Positions 16,061-24,527 of a DNA stretch of 40,672 bases are shown piece by piece (within the stretch, counting starts at the first letter, position 1; each line of letters starts with the position of its first letter). Source of the DNA: Treponema sp. GTDB lineage: Bacteria > Spirochaetota > Spirochaetia > Treponematales > Treponemataceae. The position numbers and the translations under genes were made by a program. The stretch is taken from positions 1 through 40,672 of the forward strand of contig JAFLSR010000017.1 in assembly GCA_022510845.1 (NCBI GenBank), in the 5' to 3' direction. The notes under the pieces are model-generated. The model was given only the letters and a program-made list of their open reading frames with translations. It made no database searches and was not told where the DNA came from.

Positions 16061-17942
16061 GAACATCTCGCTTTTCAAAAATCGATTTCCCGCGCTTTAC
16101 GAAATACTTTTGCCCCAATTTCCGAAATTCATTTTTGAGGCAAAGGCAACTGCCGAAATTTCCAATGATGAATTTTTAAAAACACTGAACGAGCAATTTC
16201 CATTTTATCAATTTGCTTTTGCAAAAAACGGAGCAATTACCGCAAGTGAAAATTCCCTTGCGATTCATTCATCATATAATCCGCAGCGCGAAGCGGAAAA
16301 GACGGCGGAGACGAATGCGACTTCGCAAAAAGAAATTTTTATTTTCGCAGGAATCGGGCTTGGATACTTGCCGCAAGCGTTCGCGAAAAACTTTCCGCAA
16401 AAAACTTTCATCATTTTAGAGCCAGACGCGCGCTACTTTTTTGCGGCGATGGCGTGCATTGATTTTTCTGAAATTTTCAAAATCGAAAACCTACTTCTTC
16501 TAATCGGCGCGAGCGCGGAACAGGCGGCCGCCCTTGTTGAAAACGCGGGAGGCTTTGAAAATGCGCAAGTCTTTTTCACGAACGCGCAAGTCTTTCATGC
16601 CCAAAAATATTTTGAAAATTTTTTCGCGCTCGAAAATCAAAACGCACAGAAGGCGCAAGCAAACACAAACACGCTCGAACGATTCGGTACGTTGTGGCTA
16701 AAAAACAGCGCGCGCAATTTGCAGGAAATGCAAAGACTTTGCGGCGTAAATATTTTTTTTGGCGAGGCGAAGTCCACCGAAAAAAATTCTTCCATACCTT
16801 CGGTAATCCTTGCGGCGGGCCCTACTTTGCAAAATGTCCTGCCGCACCTTGCGCAAATAAAAGAACGCGCGATTTTGATTGCGCTTGACACATCGCTGCG
16901 TGCGATTTTGCGCGTAGGAATCGAACCGGATTTCATCGTCATAACCGACCCGCAGTTTTGGGCGGCGCAGCACCTTGCCGGGCTTTCTTCCCCCTCCTCG
17001 ATTTTGATTTTGGAAAACGCGGTCTATCCCAGTGCATTCCGATTCGATTGCCGAAAAAAAATTCTGATTTCATCGCTATTCCCGCTCGGCAAATTCATCG
17101 AATCGCACCTCGGAAAAAAAGGCGAACTTGCTTCGGGCGGCTCGGTTGCAACAACGGCATGGGAATTCGCGCGCGCGATTGGAAGCGAAAAGATTTTCTT
17201 CGTTGGATTGGATTTGGGCTTTCCACAAAAGAAAACGCACATCAAAGGAAGTACGTTTGAAGAAGCCGTGCACACTTTCTCGAATCGCATCGCTTGCGCC
17301 GAAACTGCGCTTTGCAAAATTCTATTCTCGGCAAAAAATCAAATCGCACGCGACTACGACGGCAACGAAATCATCACCGACGAACGGATGAAACTTTTTG
17401 CGAATTGGCTTGAAAGCAAAATCGCTTCAATTTCACAGGAAAAAAATCACGCGCGCACTTTCACTTTTTCAAGGGAGGGGCTTTTTATAAACGGCATCGA
17501 TTTTTTTTCGCTAGAAGAATTTCTTGCCCTGCCGCCCATCACGGAGCAAAAAAACGCCTTTTTTGAGTGCGCGGAGAAAAAAAGTTCCGAATACGAAAAA
17601 AAAGAATTTGATAAAGTGCTTGAAGAATTGAAAAAGCAGTTTGAAGAATTGAAAAAAAATTCTTTACGCGCGAAGACGATTTGCAACGACATTCTTTGCG
17701 GCGATCCCCGCGCAAAAACTTTGCTTTCGGAACTTGATTCGCTCGACTCGAAAATCTTGTCAAGCGATGCCAAAAAAGTTGCCGCGCTCGTTTTTCCCAC
17801 ACAGCGCAGGCTCGACGAAATCCTTGCCAAAACGGAAATTCCAAACGACGCGATTTTGGCGAACGCAAAAAAAAGCCTCGTCATTTATTCAGAACTTCTC
17901 AACGCGATTGACTTGTACTTAAAATTTTTGCATTCCTTATAA
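16041..17942 (+). CDS. Maf/DUF115-family (MptE-like) motility-associated glycosyltransferase
   Basis: 633 residues. The central Rossmann-like DUF115 domain is clear: VILAAGPTLQNVLPHLAQ, ILIALDTSLRAIL, PDFIVITDPQFW, LASGGSVATTAWEFAR and FFVGLDLGFP. An N-terminal domain has FIFAGIGLGYLPQAF and FIILEPDARYF, as in Maf proteins, and the C-terminus is helical and Lys/Glu-rich. Maf proteins add nonulosonic-acid-type sugars to flagellin in other bacteria, and treponemal flagellins are known to be glycosylated, so flagellin is a reasonable but unproven target. The start is TTG, with GGAAGG eight bases upstream, inside the end of the penicillin-binding protein gene. The next ATG in frame is more than 100 codons later. 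Confidence 0.82.
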   Translation: MISIWNKNISLFKNRFPALYEILLPQFPKFIFEAKATAEISNDEFLKTLNEQFPFYQFAFAKNGAITASENSLAIHSSYNPQREAEKTAETNATSQKEIFIFAGIGLGYLPQAFAKNFPQKTFIILEPDARYFFAAMACIDFSEIFKIENLLLLIGASAEQAAALVENAGGFENAQVFFTNAQVFHAQKYFENFFALENQNAQKAQANTNTLERFGTLWLKNSARNLQEMQRLCGVNIFFGEAKSTEKNSSIPSVILAAGPTLQNVLPHLAQIKERAILIALDTSLRAILRVGIEPDFIVITDPQFWAAQHLAGLSSPSSILILENAVYPSAFRFDCRKKILISSLFPLGKFIESHLGKKGELASGGSVATTAWEFARAIGSEKIFFVGLDLGFPQKKTHIKGSTFEEAVHTFSNRIACAETALCKILFSAKNQIARDYDGNEIITDERMKLFANWLESKIASISQEKNHARTFTFSREGLFINGIDFFSLEEFLALPPITEQKNAFFECAEKKSSEYEKKEFDKVLEELKKQFEELKKNSLRAKTICNDILCGDPRAKTLLSELDSLDSKILSSDAKKVAALVFPTQRRLDEILAKTEIPNDAILANAKKSLVIYSELLNAIDLYLKFLHSL

Positions 17943-18024
17943 TTTTACCATACATCGGGATTCGTGATTTCGCCGCGAATGATTCTTCCAGCCGCAGATT
18001 GAAACAAACTGTCCTCACAATCAA

Positions 18025-20085
18025 CTACACATTGAAACGTCCAATCTCATCGCCTATGCCCGCAACAGATTCGCTCATGCGTTTGAAGCCATCGCTCAAC
18101 TGAACGCCATGTTTTGCAATGGCAAGCGCACCGTCAGAAATTGTGTGCATTCCGTTCTCCAACGCCTTAACGCTATCTTGAAGCCGCTGCATTTCTTCAA
18201 GGATGCGGCGGTTGCCCTCCGCCATTTTTGCAGAAGCATCTTTTACGTCCATGGTATTGCTTCCCATAGAGCGCAGGGACTCGATGACTTGCTTAGAACC
18301 TTGATTCTGTTCATCAAGCGCAAGCCGCATTTTTCGGACAAGCCCATCCGTCTCCTGAATTTTGTTTGAAAGCGCGGAAAACGCTTCGCTTGACTCCATT
18401 GACGCGGCCACAATCTCTCCGATGCCAACTTTGATGCCCTTCAATTCCTCTCCGATAGTGCGCGACTGTTTGGACGATGTTTCGGAGAGTTTGCGGATTT
18501 CCTCGGCAACCACGGAAAAGCCGCGCCCCGCTTCTCCTGCGTGTGCGGCCTCAATCGCGGCGTTCATCGCAAGCAGGTTGGTTTGCGACGCTATGCTTGC
18601 AATCGCCTTGTTTGCGTTCTGCAACATCTCCGACTGCGTTTCAATCTGCTGTATGCGCTCGTTGACTTTCTTCTGCTTTTCCACGCCGTTCTGCGCTTCG
18701 CCATCCAAAGTGTCGAAGGAACGCGACATCGTTTCCATAGAACCGCTGATTCCCGAAATGCTTCCGATAAGTTGCTCAACTGCGGACGAAGTTCCAGCAA
18801 TGCTCTCCGCCTGCGTATCAATCAAGCCAGTAAGCGCAGTGATTCCATCGGACACATTATGCACGACATCGGAAGTCCTGCTGAAACTTGCCGCCTGGTC
18901 ATCAATCTGCCCATGCACGGTTTCAATGCTGGCTGTGATGTCATCAACGAAACCAGATGTCGCATCCGCACTTGTCTTAATCTCCTGCGCAACGGAAACC
19001 AAATCCATCTCCGATTTTTTGATACCTTGCATCATGGACTGCAACTTCGCGAGGAACGCATTGAAGCCTTCCACAATCTGAGGAATAACTTTGAACGGAG
19101 TGCGAATGTTCGTGTCAAGCCTGCGCGTCAAATCCGCCTCGCCGTGCGAGATGTCGGAAATCGCGTGGCGCACAAAAGAAAGCGGCGTGATTATACTGCG
19201 CAAGCCGAAAAATATGAGCGCAGCAACAAGCAACACCAACACGCCGACAAACGGAAGCGCCGCATACTGCAAAAAGGCGAAGAAATTGTAAGGAATGAAC
19301 ATGACCATAATCCAGCCAACTTGCGTCAGAGGCACGATGATGTACTCGCCCTTCCATGTGGAAACAAAAGTGTCCTCTTTTGGGAAAAGCGTCTCCGCCC
19401 GCAGAAGTTCCGGCATCACCTTGGTAATAGGCACTTTGTTCTCCAAATGCTGCAAGTCGAGCGAGCCGGAAATCTCCGCGCTTGCATTGTACATATACAT
19501 CGTAACGCCGTCCTCAAGATGCCTGTACATGTCTTCAACAAAGTCGTCCAACTCAACTCCCGTGCCCGCAATTCCAACGGCCCTGTGCAGGCTGTCGTAC
19601 ACAAGCGCGTTTATCCACATATATGTCTTTTTCAGACCCAAATCGTAATCCACATAAAATTGGTACGGAACGCCCGAGTTCAGCGTGGCGGAATACCATG
19701 CGTTGCCTGGGTCGGACTTGTCCAAATCATATATGAATTCCATATTTGAGTAATATCGTAAATCCGAGTCAGAAATCCAAAACGTCCTGTGCGACTTGAA
19801 CGAATTCTGGAACACGCGGAACTCTCCGAACGCGAGCCGCGAAAGAAACTCGTCCGCAGGATTTGACATATAGTCCACTATGACGGGCGACTGAACCATC
19901 TGCATCGCAAGCGTCAGTTCCGGTCCAGTGCCGACGTCTATTTCCAGACGCTTGATGTATGCAAGTTCGCTTAAATGAGATTCGGTGCTGCGCTTGAAAA
20001 GCGCGTGCGAGCCGAAGAAAACAACCGTTGTTGCAACGAGGATTCCAAGTGCGGTAAGAAGCAAGAATGAAGAATTTGTTTTCAT
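18025..20085 (-). CDS. Methyl-accepting chemotaxis protein with periplasmic dCache-like sensor
   Basis: 686 residues. Membrane helices at about 7-28 and 270-297 flank a periplasmic sensor (30-265) with dCache-like features ([19 protein letters not shown], then a second lobe). A HAMP segment follows (about 298-350, [15 protein letters not shown]), then a long coiled-coil signalling domain. The hairpin tip carries the near-invariant [20 protein letters not shown] (503-522) and [11 protein letters not shown], which bind CheA and CheW. The C-terminus ends in IGRFNV with no CheR-binding pentapeptide. The ligand cannot be predicted. It stands alone, with an AT-rich upstream region. Confidence 0.92.
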   Translation of the reverse strand: MKTNSSFLLLTALGILVATTVVFFGSHALFKRSTESHLSELAYIKRLEIDVGTGPELTLAMQMVQSPVIVDYMSNPADEFLSRLAFGEFRVFQNSFKSHRTFWISDSDLRYYSNMEFIYDLDKSDPGNAWYSATLNSGVPYQFYVDYDLGLKKTYMWINALVYDSLHRAVGIAGTGVELDDFVEDMYRHLEDGVTMYMYNASAEISGSLDLQHLENKVPITKVMPELLRAETLFPKEDTFVSTWKGEYIIVPLTQVGWIMVMFIPYNFFAFLQYAALPFVGVLVLLVAALIFFGLRSIITPLSFVRHAISDISHGEADLTRRLDTNIRTPFKVIPQIVEGFNAFLAKLQSMMQGIKKSEMDLVSVAQEIKTSADATSGFVDDITASIETVHGQIDDQAASFSRTSDVVHNVSDGITALTGLIDTQAESIAGTSSAVEQLIGSISGISGSMETMSRSFDTLDGEAQNGVEKQKKVNERIQQIETQSEMLQNANKAIASIASQTNLLAMNAAIEAAHAGEAGRGFSVVAEEIRKLSETSSKQSRTIGEELKGIKVGIGEIVAASMESSEAFSALSNKIQETDGLVRKMRLALDEQNQGSKQVIESLRSMGSNTMDVKDASAKMAEGNRRILEEMQRLQDSVKALENGMHTISDGALAIAKHGVQLSDGFKRMSESVAGIGDEIGRFNV

Positions 20086-20157
20086 ATTACCAAAGATGCC
20101 TCATTTATATTATAGTATTCCACAATTATATATATAATACATATATTGTAAAGAGCA

Positions 20158-20192
20158 TTTTTTGGATTTTTTTTGAAAAAAAATCCAAAAAA
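20158..20192. repeat. Perfect 17-base inverted repeat
   Basis: The arms at 20158-20174 and 20176-20192 are perfect complements around one central base: a T-rich run with GGA in the left arm and its complement on the right. It reads the same on both strands and could form a terminator-like hairpin or cruciform about 75 bases upstream of the chemoreceptor start. Confidence 0.8.
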
Positions 20193-20286
20193 ACTAAAGT
20201 TTTTTCGCGTGAAGTCGATATTATAAATACAAGATTCATGCGAGTGGTTAGACATCCGGACGCTTGCAGAATTGGTAATGCATTAA

Positions 20287-20320
20287 GGTTGGGAACTGTG
20301 TGAGGTTTCCAACCATTTTT
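20287..20320 (+). terminator. Terminator-like hairpin with no assigned upstream gene
   Basis: Stem GGTTGGGAA (20287-20295) with TTTCCAACC (20306-20314), one G-T pair, followed by a T-rich run. No plus-strand coding gene precedes it, so it may end an unrecognised small RNA. Confidence 0.45.
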
Positions 20321-20333
20321 GTTTTAAAAACAA

Positions 20334-20389
20334 TTAAAAAAAATCACAACCGGTTAAAATTGCTGCTGAAATAGCATGGCAATTTTAAC
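20334..20389 (-). terminator. Rho-independent terminator of def
   Basis: Perfect 11-base arms GTTAAAATTGC (20353-20363) and GCAATTTTAAC (20379-20389), followed on the minus strand by a run of T (A run just before 20345). The stem is also the last hairpin (H4) of array copy B. Confidence 0.65.
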
Positions 20390-20452
20390 TTCAAATTTCT
20401 GCGAAGCGAAATTCTCGCTTATTCACTGCGATTTTCACTTCGCTGCAAAATT
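20353..20452 (-). repeat. Modular hairpin array, copy B
   Basis: Read on the minus strand: H2 (arms at 20447-20452 and 20430-20435, loop gcagcgaagtg), linker GCAGTGAATAAGCGAG (20414-20429), H3 AATTTC/GAAATT (20394-20413), and H4, the def terminator stem. From H2 to H3 it is almost base-for-base identical to copy D. Confidence 0.8.
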
Positions 20453-21030
20453 CATTTTGCGTTTTTCTTGGCTTCCTTGGCGGCTTTTTTTGCGGCGATT
20501 CGTTTTTCCTTTGCCTCGCGTTCGGCGGCTTTTTGCAATGCGCGTTCTGCGCGTCGCGCGAATTTTTCGCGAGTTTCTTTTGCGAATTCCGCGTCTCCCC
20601 GATCGATAAAAACTATTCCGTCAAGATGGTCGATTTCATGCTGAATCACTCGCGCCAAAAGTCCTTCGGCTTCCAGCATAAAATTTTTTCCGTCCAAATC
20701 TTGCGCTTGGACAGTAACTTGAGAAGGCCGCATTATTGTTTCGTAAGTCTGAGGAATGGAAAGGCAGCCTTCGTCATAAGGAACGCTGTCGCTTGAAGTG
20801 CGCACGATTTGCGGATTTATGAAAACGCGCCTCACATCGTCGTCAGCTATCGCAACGAACATTCTTCGGCTTTGCCCGATTTGCGGACACGCCAAGCCCA
20901 CTCCGTTCGCGTTTATCATCGTTTCGAACATTTCTTCGGCAAGTTTTTTCAAATCATCGTTGATTTCTTCTTTCGGAATCGGAAGGGCGTTTTTCGAAAG
21001 CACTTCTTCGCCCAATTTGTAAATCTTCAT
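20452..21030 (-). CDS. def: Peptide deformylase
   Basis: 192 residues. All three deformylase motifs are intact: GVGLACPQ (43-50), EGCLS (87-91, metal-binding Cys) and HEIDH (131-135, two metal His and catalytic Glu). The enzyme removes the formyl group from new proteins in the cytoplasm. The last 45 residues form a Lys/Ala-rich basic tail beyond the usual C-terminal helix, which might touch the ribosome. GAGGTG lies close before the ATG. It follows hisD by 42 bases and is probably co-transcribed with it, though the two have no metabolic link. fmt, the partner activity, lies 4.4 kb away on the other strand. Confidence 0.95.
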   Translation of the reverse strand: MKIYKLGEEVLSKNALPIPKEEINDDLKKLAEEMFETMINANGVGLACPQIGQSRRMFVAIADDDVRRVFINPQIVRTSSDSVPYDEGCLSIPQTYETIMRPSQVTVQAQDLDGKNFMLEAEGLLARVIQHEIDHLDGIVFIDRGDAEFAKETREKFARRAERALQKAAEREAKEKRIAAKKAAKEAKKNAK

Positions 21031-21072
21031 AAATCACCTCGTTGATATATTTGACATCGACGTAAAAATTTT

Positions 21073-22398
21073 TCAAAGTTCGTTCAGCCTGAATCGGGCG
21101 GCGCGCGCGTGTCCTGCAAGTCCTTCTGTGTCACCCAAAATTCCTGCGGCATTCGCGCTGGCATTCACGCCTTTTTTTCCGTCCGCTGTTCGCAGTGTTG
21201 TAACCGTTTTCAAAAAACATCGCACGCTCAAACCGCCCGTGAATTTTGCAGAGCCGCTTGTGGGGAGGGTGTGGTTCAAGCCCGCCGCGTAGTCGCCAAA
21301 AACTTCGGCCGCGCCGTGCCCGATGAAAAGCGAGCCGTAATTGTGGACGAGCGATTTTATTTTTTCCAAATCCGCGCCTTCGTCCAGCGCGAGTTCCAAA
21401 TGTTCGGGGGCTTTTTTGTTTGCGATTTGCGCGGCTTCTTCGAGCGACTGCGCGAGAATTATCAAGCCGCAATTTTCGATGCTTTCGCGAGCAATTTTTT
21501 TTGTCGGCAAATTTTCAAGTTGCGCTTCGATTTCCGCCTGAACTTTTTTCGCAAAATCCAAATCGTCCGTCGCAAGAATCGGCTGCGCCACAACATCGTG
21601 TTCGGCTTGCGCGAGCAAATCCGCTGCCACCCATTGCGCGTTCGCATTTTTGTCCGCGATGATGAAAACTTCGCTCGGACCTGCAAGCATATCGATTCCG
21701 ACCGTGCCGTAGACAAGACGCTTCGCTTCCGCGACGAATTTGTTTCCGGGACCTACAATCACATCGCATTTTGGAATGGATTGCGTTCCGAACGCCATCG
21801 CGGCGATTGCCTGTGCGCCGCCGCAAGCAAAAACTTTTTTCGCTCCGCAAATATAGGCTGCGGCCATTATTTTTTCATCGGCATAGGCGCACTCCGATTT
21901 CGTTTCGTCTGGATGCTGGCGGGGAGGGGTACACATTACGACTTCGTTCACGCCTGCGGCAACTGCCGGAGTTACGGTCATAATTACAGTGGAGACGAGC
22001 GGAAATCTTCCTGCCGGAACGTAAACGCCCGCGCGTTCGACAGGAATGTTTTTTTGTCCTGTGAAAAGACCTTCTTCCAATTCGATTTCGAAATCAGAAA
22101 AACAGTCGCGCTGCTTTTTTGCAAAGCGCAAAGCCAAGTCGTGCGAGTAGACGAGCGAATCGTAGAGCGCGGGATTTTCGTCCTTGATTTTTTTTGCCGC
22201 GCGTTCCAATTCTGAAAATTCTATTTCGAATTTTTTGGGAGAACAAGCGTCAAACTTCGCGCCGTATTTTCGCAACGCTTCGTCGCCTGAGTTTTTCACG
22301 TCAGCCAAAATTGTTTTTACAACATCGAGCAACTCGGCAAAATCCCGTCCTTCGAAAAAATTCTGCTCAATGTCTTTGGCTTCTACAATTTTTATCAT
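21073..22398 (-). CDS. hisD: Histidinol dehydrogenase
   Basis: 441 residues, normal for the family. Landmarks: ERAGVYVPAGRFPLVSTVIM, GGAQAIAAMAFGT, VGPGNKFVAEAKR, DMLAGPSEV, then LLAQAEHD with zinc and substrate ligands Gln/His, APEHLEL and the C-terminal GLNHTLPTSGSAKFTGGLSV. It catalyses the last two steps of histidine synthesis, L-histidinol to L-histidine with NAD. No other his gene is in the window, so it is an orphan paired with def. AGGAG lies 11 bases before the ATG. Its upstream region is hairpin array copy C. Confidence 0.95.
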   Translation of the reverse strand: MIKIVEAKDIEQNFFEGRDFAELLDVVKTILADVKNSGDEALRKYGAKFDACSPKKFEIEFSELERAAKKIKDENPALYDSLVYSHDLALRFAKKQRDCFSDFEIELEEGLFTGQKNIPVERAGVYVPAGRFPLVSTVIMTVTPAVAAGVNEVVMCTPPRQHPDETKSECAYADEKIMAAAYICGAKKVFACGGAQAIAAMAFGTQSIPKCDVIVGPGNKFVAEAKRLVYGTVGIDMLAGPSEVFIIADKNANAQWVAADLLAQAEHDVVAQPILATDDLDFAKKVQAEIEAQLENLPTKKIARESIENCGLIILAQSLEEAAQIANKKAPEHLELALDEGADLEKIKSLVHNYGSLFIGHGAAEVFGDYAAGLNHTLPTSGSAKFTGGLSVRCFLKTVTTLRTADGKKGVNASANAAGILGDTEGLAGHARAARFRLNEL

Positions 22399-22420
22399 TG
22401 CTTTAAATTCTCCTAATATT

Positions 22421-22572
22421 TTCAGTGATGAAAAAAGTTTCGAGTTTTTTCATCACTGAAAACGCCGTTTCGGAACGCAGTGAGAAACGGCAGTTAATAA
22501 GCGAGAATTTTTGCGAAACAAAAATTCTCGTGTTTAGAAACAGCGGCGGCATTTTCGACGCTGTTTCTAAAC
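22421..22572 (+). repeat. Modular hairpin array, copy C (most complete)
   Basis: H1 has perfect 16-base arms (22421-22436, 22445-22460). H2 is GCCGTTTC/GAAACGGC (22464-22491) around loop ggaacgcagtga. The linker is GCAGTTAATAAGCGAG (22490-22505). H3 is GAATTTTT/AAAAATTC (22505-22527). H4 has perfect 14-base arms (22532-22545, 22559-22572). All four stems are intact. Confidence 0.88.
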
Positions 22573-22778
22573 GTCCATATATTTTCAGCGCTTCGTGGCG
22601 AAACGAAAAAGGGCAATTCGATAAACGAGTTTTTGTTTGCCCGAAATAGCATTTCCAATATTTCTTATTATATCGCAAAAAAAAAATAATTGGAAGAGTT
22701 CCGAAAATTTCGACATTGAAAAACATCCGGTTGCCAATGCAAGAAAATCAAAGTTGAATTTTGCAACACATCATTCAC

Positions 22779-22807
22779 TTGAAACAATCGTTATTTTATG
22801 ATAAGAT
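22779..22807 (+). promoter_or_regulatory. Promoter of glyS
   Basis: TTGAAA (22779-22784), a 17-base spacer and TAAGAT (22802-22807). The predicted transcription start is near 22814, the first base of the leader hairpin. Confidence 0.6.
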
Positions 22808-22813
22808 TTTCAA

Positions 22814-22854
22814 CATCGCAAGGAAAAGTTTGCGAAGAATTTTTTCTTGCGATG
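22814..22854 (+). promoter_or_regulatory. Hairpin in the glyS mRNA leader
   Basis: Arms CATCGCAAGGAAAA (22814-22827) and TTTTCTTGCGATG (ending 22854) pair over about 14 positions with one G-U, around a 13-base loop. Further down, CCGC-taac-GCGG followed by five T lies just before the ribosome site. There is no T-box consensus. Together the pair could act as an attenuator or simply stabilise the mRNA. Confidence 0.55.
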
Positions 22855-22907
22855 AAAGTCGTTTATTTCATTACCCGCTAACGCGGAGTTTTTATTTAGG
22901 AGAAAAT

Positions 22908-24362
22908 ATGGCAAATCAAACTGGACACGAATGCACGCTTGAAAAAATAATTTCGCTTTGCAAGCGGCGCGGATTTGTATATCAGGCTTCGGAGATTTAT
23001 GGCGGACAGGCTGGGGCGTGGGACTATGGTCCGCTCGGCGTGAATTTCAAGCGGAACATTCAGAACGAATGGTGGCACTATATGACACAGCTTCGCGATG
23101 ACGTGGTGGGACTTGACAGCGCGATTTTCCAGCATCATAAAACTTGGGAAGCCTCGGGGCATGTGGCGCACTTTTCCGACCCGATGATTGACTGCACCGA
23201 ATGCAAGGCGAGATTCCGCGCTGACAATTTGATTGAAGAATTCTACGACAAAAAAGGCAGCGCGCCGGAAAAGCCGGTGGACACTTTGAGCCACGAAGAA
23301 ATGAAAGCCATCATCGACGCGAACATAAATTGCCCGACTTGCGGAAAACATTCTTGGACGGCTGTCCGCGAATTCAACTTGATGTTCAAGACGCACTTGG
23401 GGCCTGTGGCAAGCGACACTTCGCTGATTTATTTGCGCCCTGAAACTTGCCAGGGAATTTTCACAGATTTCAAAAACATCGTTCAATCCAGCAGGATGAA
23501 ATTGCCGTTCGGCGTGGCGCAAGTGGGAAAGTCTTTCCGCAACGAAATCATTTTCAAGAATTTCATTTTCCGCACCTGCGAATTCGAACAGATGGAAATG
23601 GAATATTTTTGCAAGGCGGGAAGTGACGAGCAGATTTTCGAAGACTGGCGAAAATACCGCTGGAATTTTTATCTTAAATATGGAATCGCCGAAGAAAATC
23701 TCAAATGGCATCATCACGACAAATTGGCTCACTACGCGAAGGACGCTTACGACATTCAGTATAATTTCCCGATTGGATTTGAGGAAATCGAAGGAATCCA
23801 CAACCGCACGGATTTCGACTTGAGCCAGCACACGAAAATTTCCGGCAAGGATATGTCGTACATCGATCAGGACAACGGCAACGAAACTTTCACGCCCTAT
23901 GTCATCGAAACTTCCGCCGGCCTCAACCGAAATTTTTTGGCGTTCATGTGCGAGGCTTACGAAGAAGAAAATTGCGGCAAAGACGGCAAGGAAGATTTCC
24001 GCACGGTTTTGCATTTGCATCCGCGCCTCGCGCCAGTTACTGTGGCTGTGCTTCCGCTTATGAAAAAGGACGGACTTGCGGAACGCGCGAAGGAAATCCA
24101 GCATTCTCTCAAAGAAGAATTCGTTACGGATTTTGACGTGTCTGGAACTGTCGGCAAACGCTATCGCCGCCAGGACGAAATTGGAACTCCGTTCTGCGTT
24201 ACGATTGACTACGACACAATCACGCAGGGCAATCCGAATTTTGACACGGTGACAGTCCGCGACCGCGACACGATGGAACAAGGACGCGTAAAACTTTCCG
24301 AACTTTCCGCGTACATACAAAACGCGATAAGAAATTATCAAGCGCCCAAAAGAAAGTCTTGA
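22908..24362 (+). CDS. glyS: Glycyl-tRNA synthetase, single-chain dimeric type
   Basis: 484 residues. The frame is open from 22761, but the start is the ATG at 22908, preceded by AGGAG six bases away. It is the archaeal/eukaryotic-like homodimeric class II enzyme (also called glyQS): CKRRGFVYQASEIYGG and AWDYGPLGVNFKRNI at the N-terminus, zinc-type CTEC and CPTC pairs, motif 2 with SFRNEIIFKNFIFRTCEFEQ, and motif 3 near SAGLNRNFLAF. The C-terminal anticodon-binding domain starts near RLAPVTVAVLPL. It charges tRNA-Gly in the cytoplasm. It is divergent from hisD, with its own promoter and a structured leader. Confidence 0.95.
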   Translation: MANQTGHECTLEKIISLCKRRGFVYQASEIYGGQAGAWDYGPLGVNFKRNIQNEWWHYMTQLRDDVVGLDSAIFQHHKTWEASGHVAHFSDPMIDCTECKARFRADNLIEEFYDKKGSAPEKPVDTLSHEEMKAIIDANINCPTCGKHSWTAVREFNLMFKTHLGPVASDTSLIYLRPETCQGIFTDFKNIVQSSRMKLPFGVAQVGKSFRNEIIFKNFIFRTCEFEQMEMEYFCKAGSDEQIFEDWRKYRWNFYLKYGIAEENLKWHHHDKLAHYAKDAYDIQYNFPIGFEEIEGIHNRTDFDLSQHTKISGKDMSYIDQDNGNETFTPYVIETSAGLNRNFLAFMCEAYEEENCGKDGKEDFRTVLHLHPRLAPVTVAVLPLMKKDGLAERAKEIQHSLKEEFVTDFDVSGTVGKRYRRQDEIGTPFCVTIDYDTITQGNPNFDTVTVRDRDTMEQGRVKLSELSAYIQNAIRNYQAPKRKS

Positions 24363-24489
24363 AAGGCGGGAAGTCGCCGGCTTTTAGGCTGAAATTGGGA
24401 TTTTGAAAATTTTGAATTAAGGAAGGGGAATTGATATTTGTGCGAAATCCAGTCTTTGTAAAAAAGGCTCGTTTCAGCGGCTTTTGAAT

Positions 24490-24518
24490 TTGAAGCGTGA
24501 TTTCGCATAAATTTAATT
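24490..24518 (+). promoter_or_regulatory. Possible promoter of the aldo/keto reductase-like gene
   Basis: TTGAAG (24490-24495), a 17-base spacer and TTAATT (24513-24518). The ATG at 24528 lies nine bases further, with no ribosome site between, so the mRNA would be almost leaderless. The match to consensus is weak. Confidence 0.35.
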
Positions 24519-24527
24519 GTCGGTTTT

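Larger units (their letters stand above)
20086..20451. other. Gap between the chemoreceptor and def genes
   Basis: No gene is supported in these 366 bases. They hold an AT-rich stretch with TATAAT-like sequences upstream of the chemoreceptor, a perfect 17-base inverted repeat at 20158-20192, a tRNA D-arm-like fragment and a terminator-like hairpin on the plus strand (20287-20320), and hairpin array copy B with the def terminator (20334-20452). Confidence 0.7.
22399..22907. other. Gap between divergent hisD and glyS
   Basis: These 509 bases hold hairpin array copy C, a partial array-like segment (GGGCAA...TTGCCC arms around 22611-22645 with a GATAAACGAG linker remnant), an A-rich stretch, the glyS promoter (22779-22807) and the glyS leader hairpin. 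A 74-codon frame across the array is built only from repeats and is not called. Confidence 0.7.

Noticed and set aside
20240..20315. A complete tRNA gene upstream of the chemoreceptor
   Set aside because: A D-arm-like piece is present, but the acceptor and anticodon stems do not pair.
22425..22649. A 74-codon frame between hisD and glyS
   Set aside because: It is made entirely of the hairpin-array repeat, so the stems explain the sequence better than a protein.
22808..22907. T-box riboswitch upstream of glyS
   Set aside because: The leader is only about 95 bases and lacks the T-box consensus and specifier stem.
22896..24341. A 481-codon minus-strand frame opposite glyS
   Set aside because: It covers exactly the glyS coding region with no recognisable motif; it is an artefact of codon bias.
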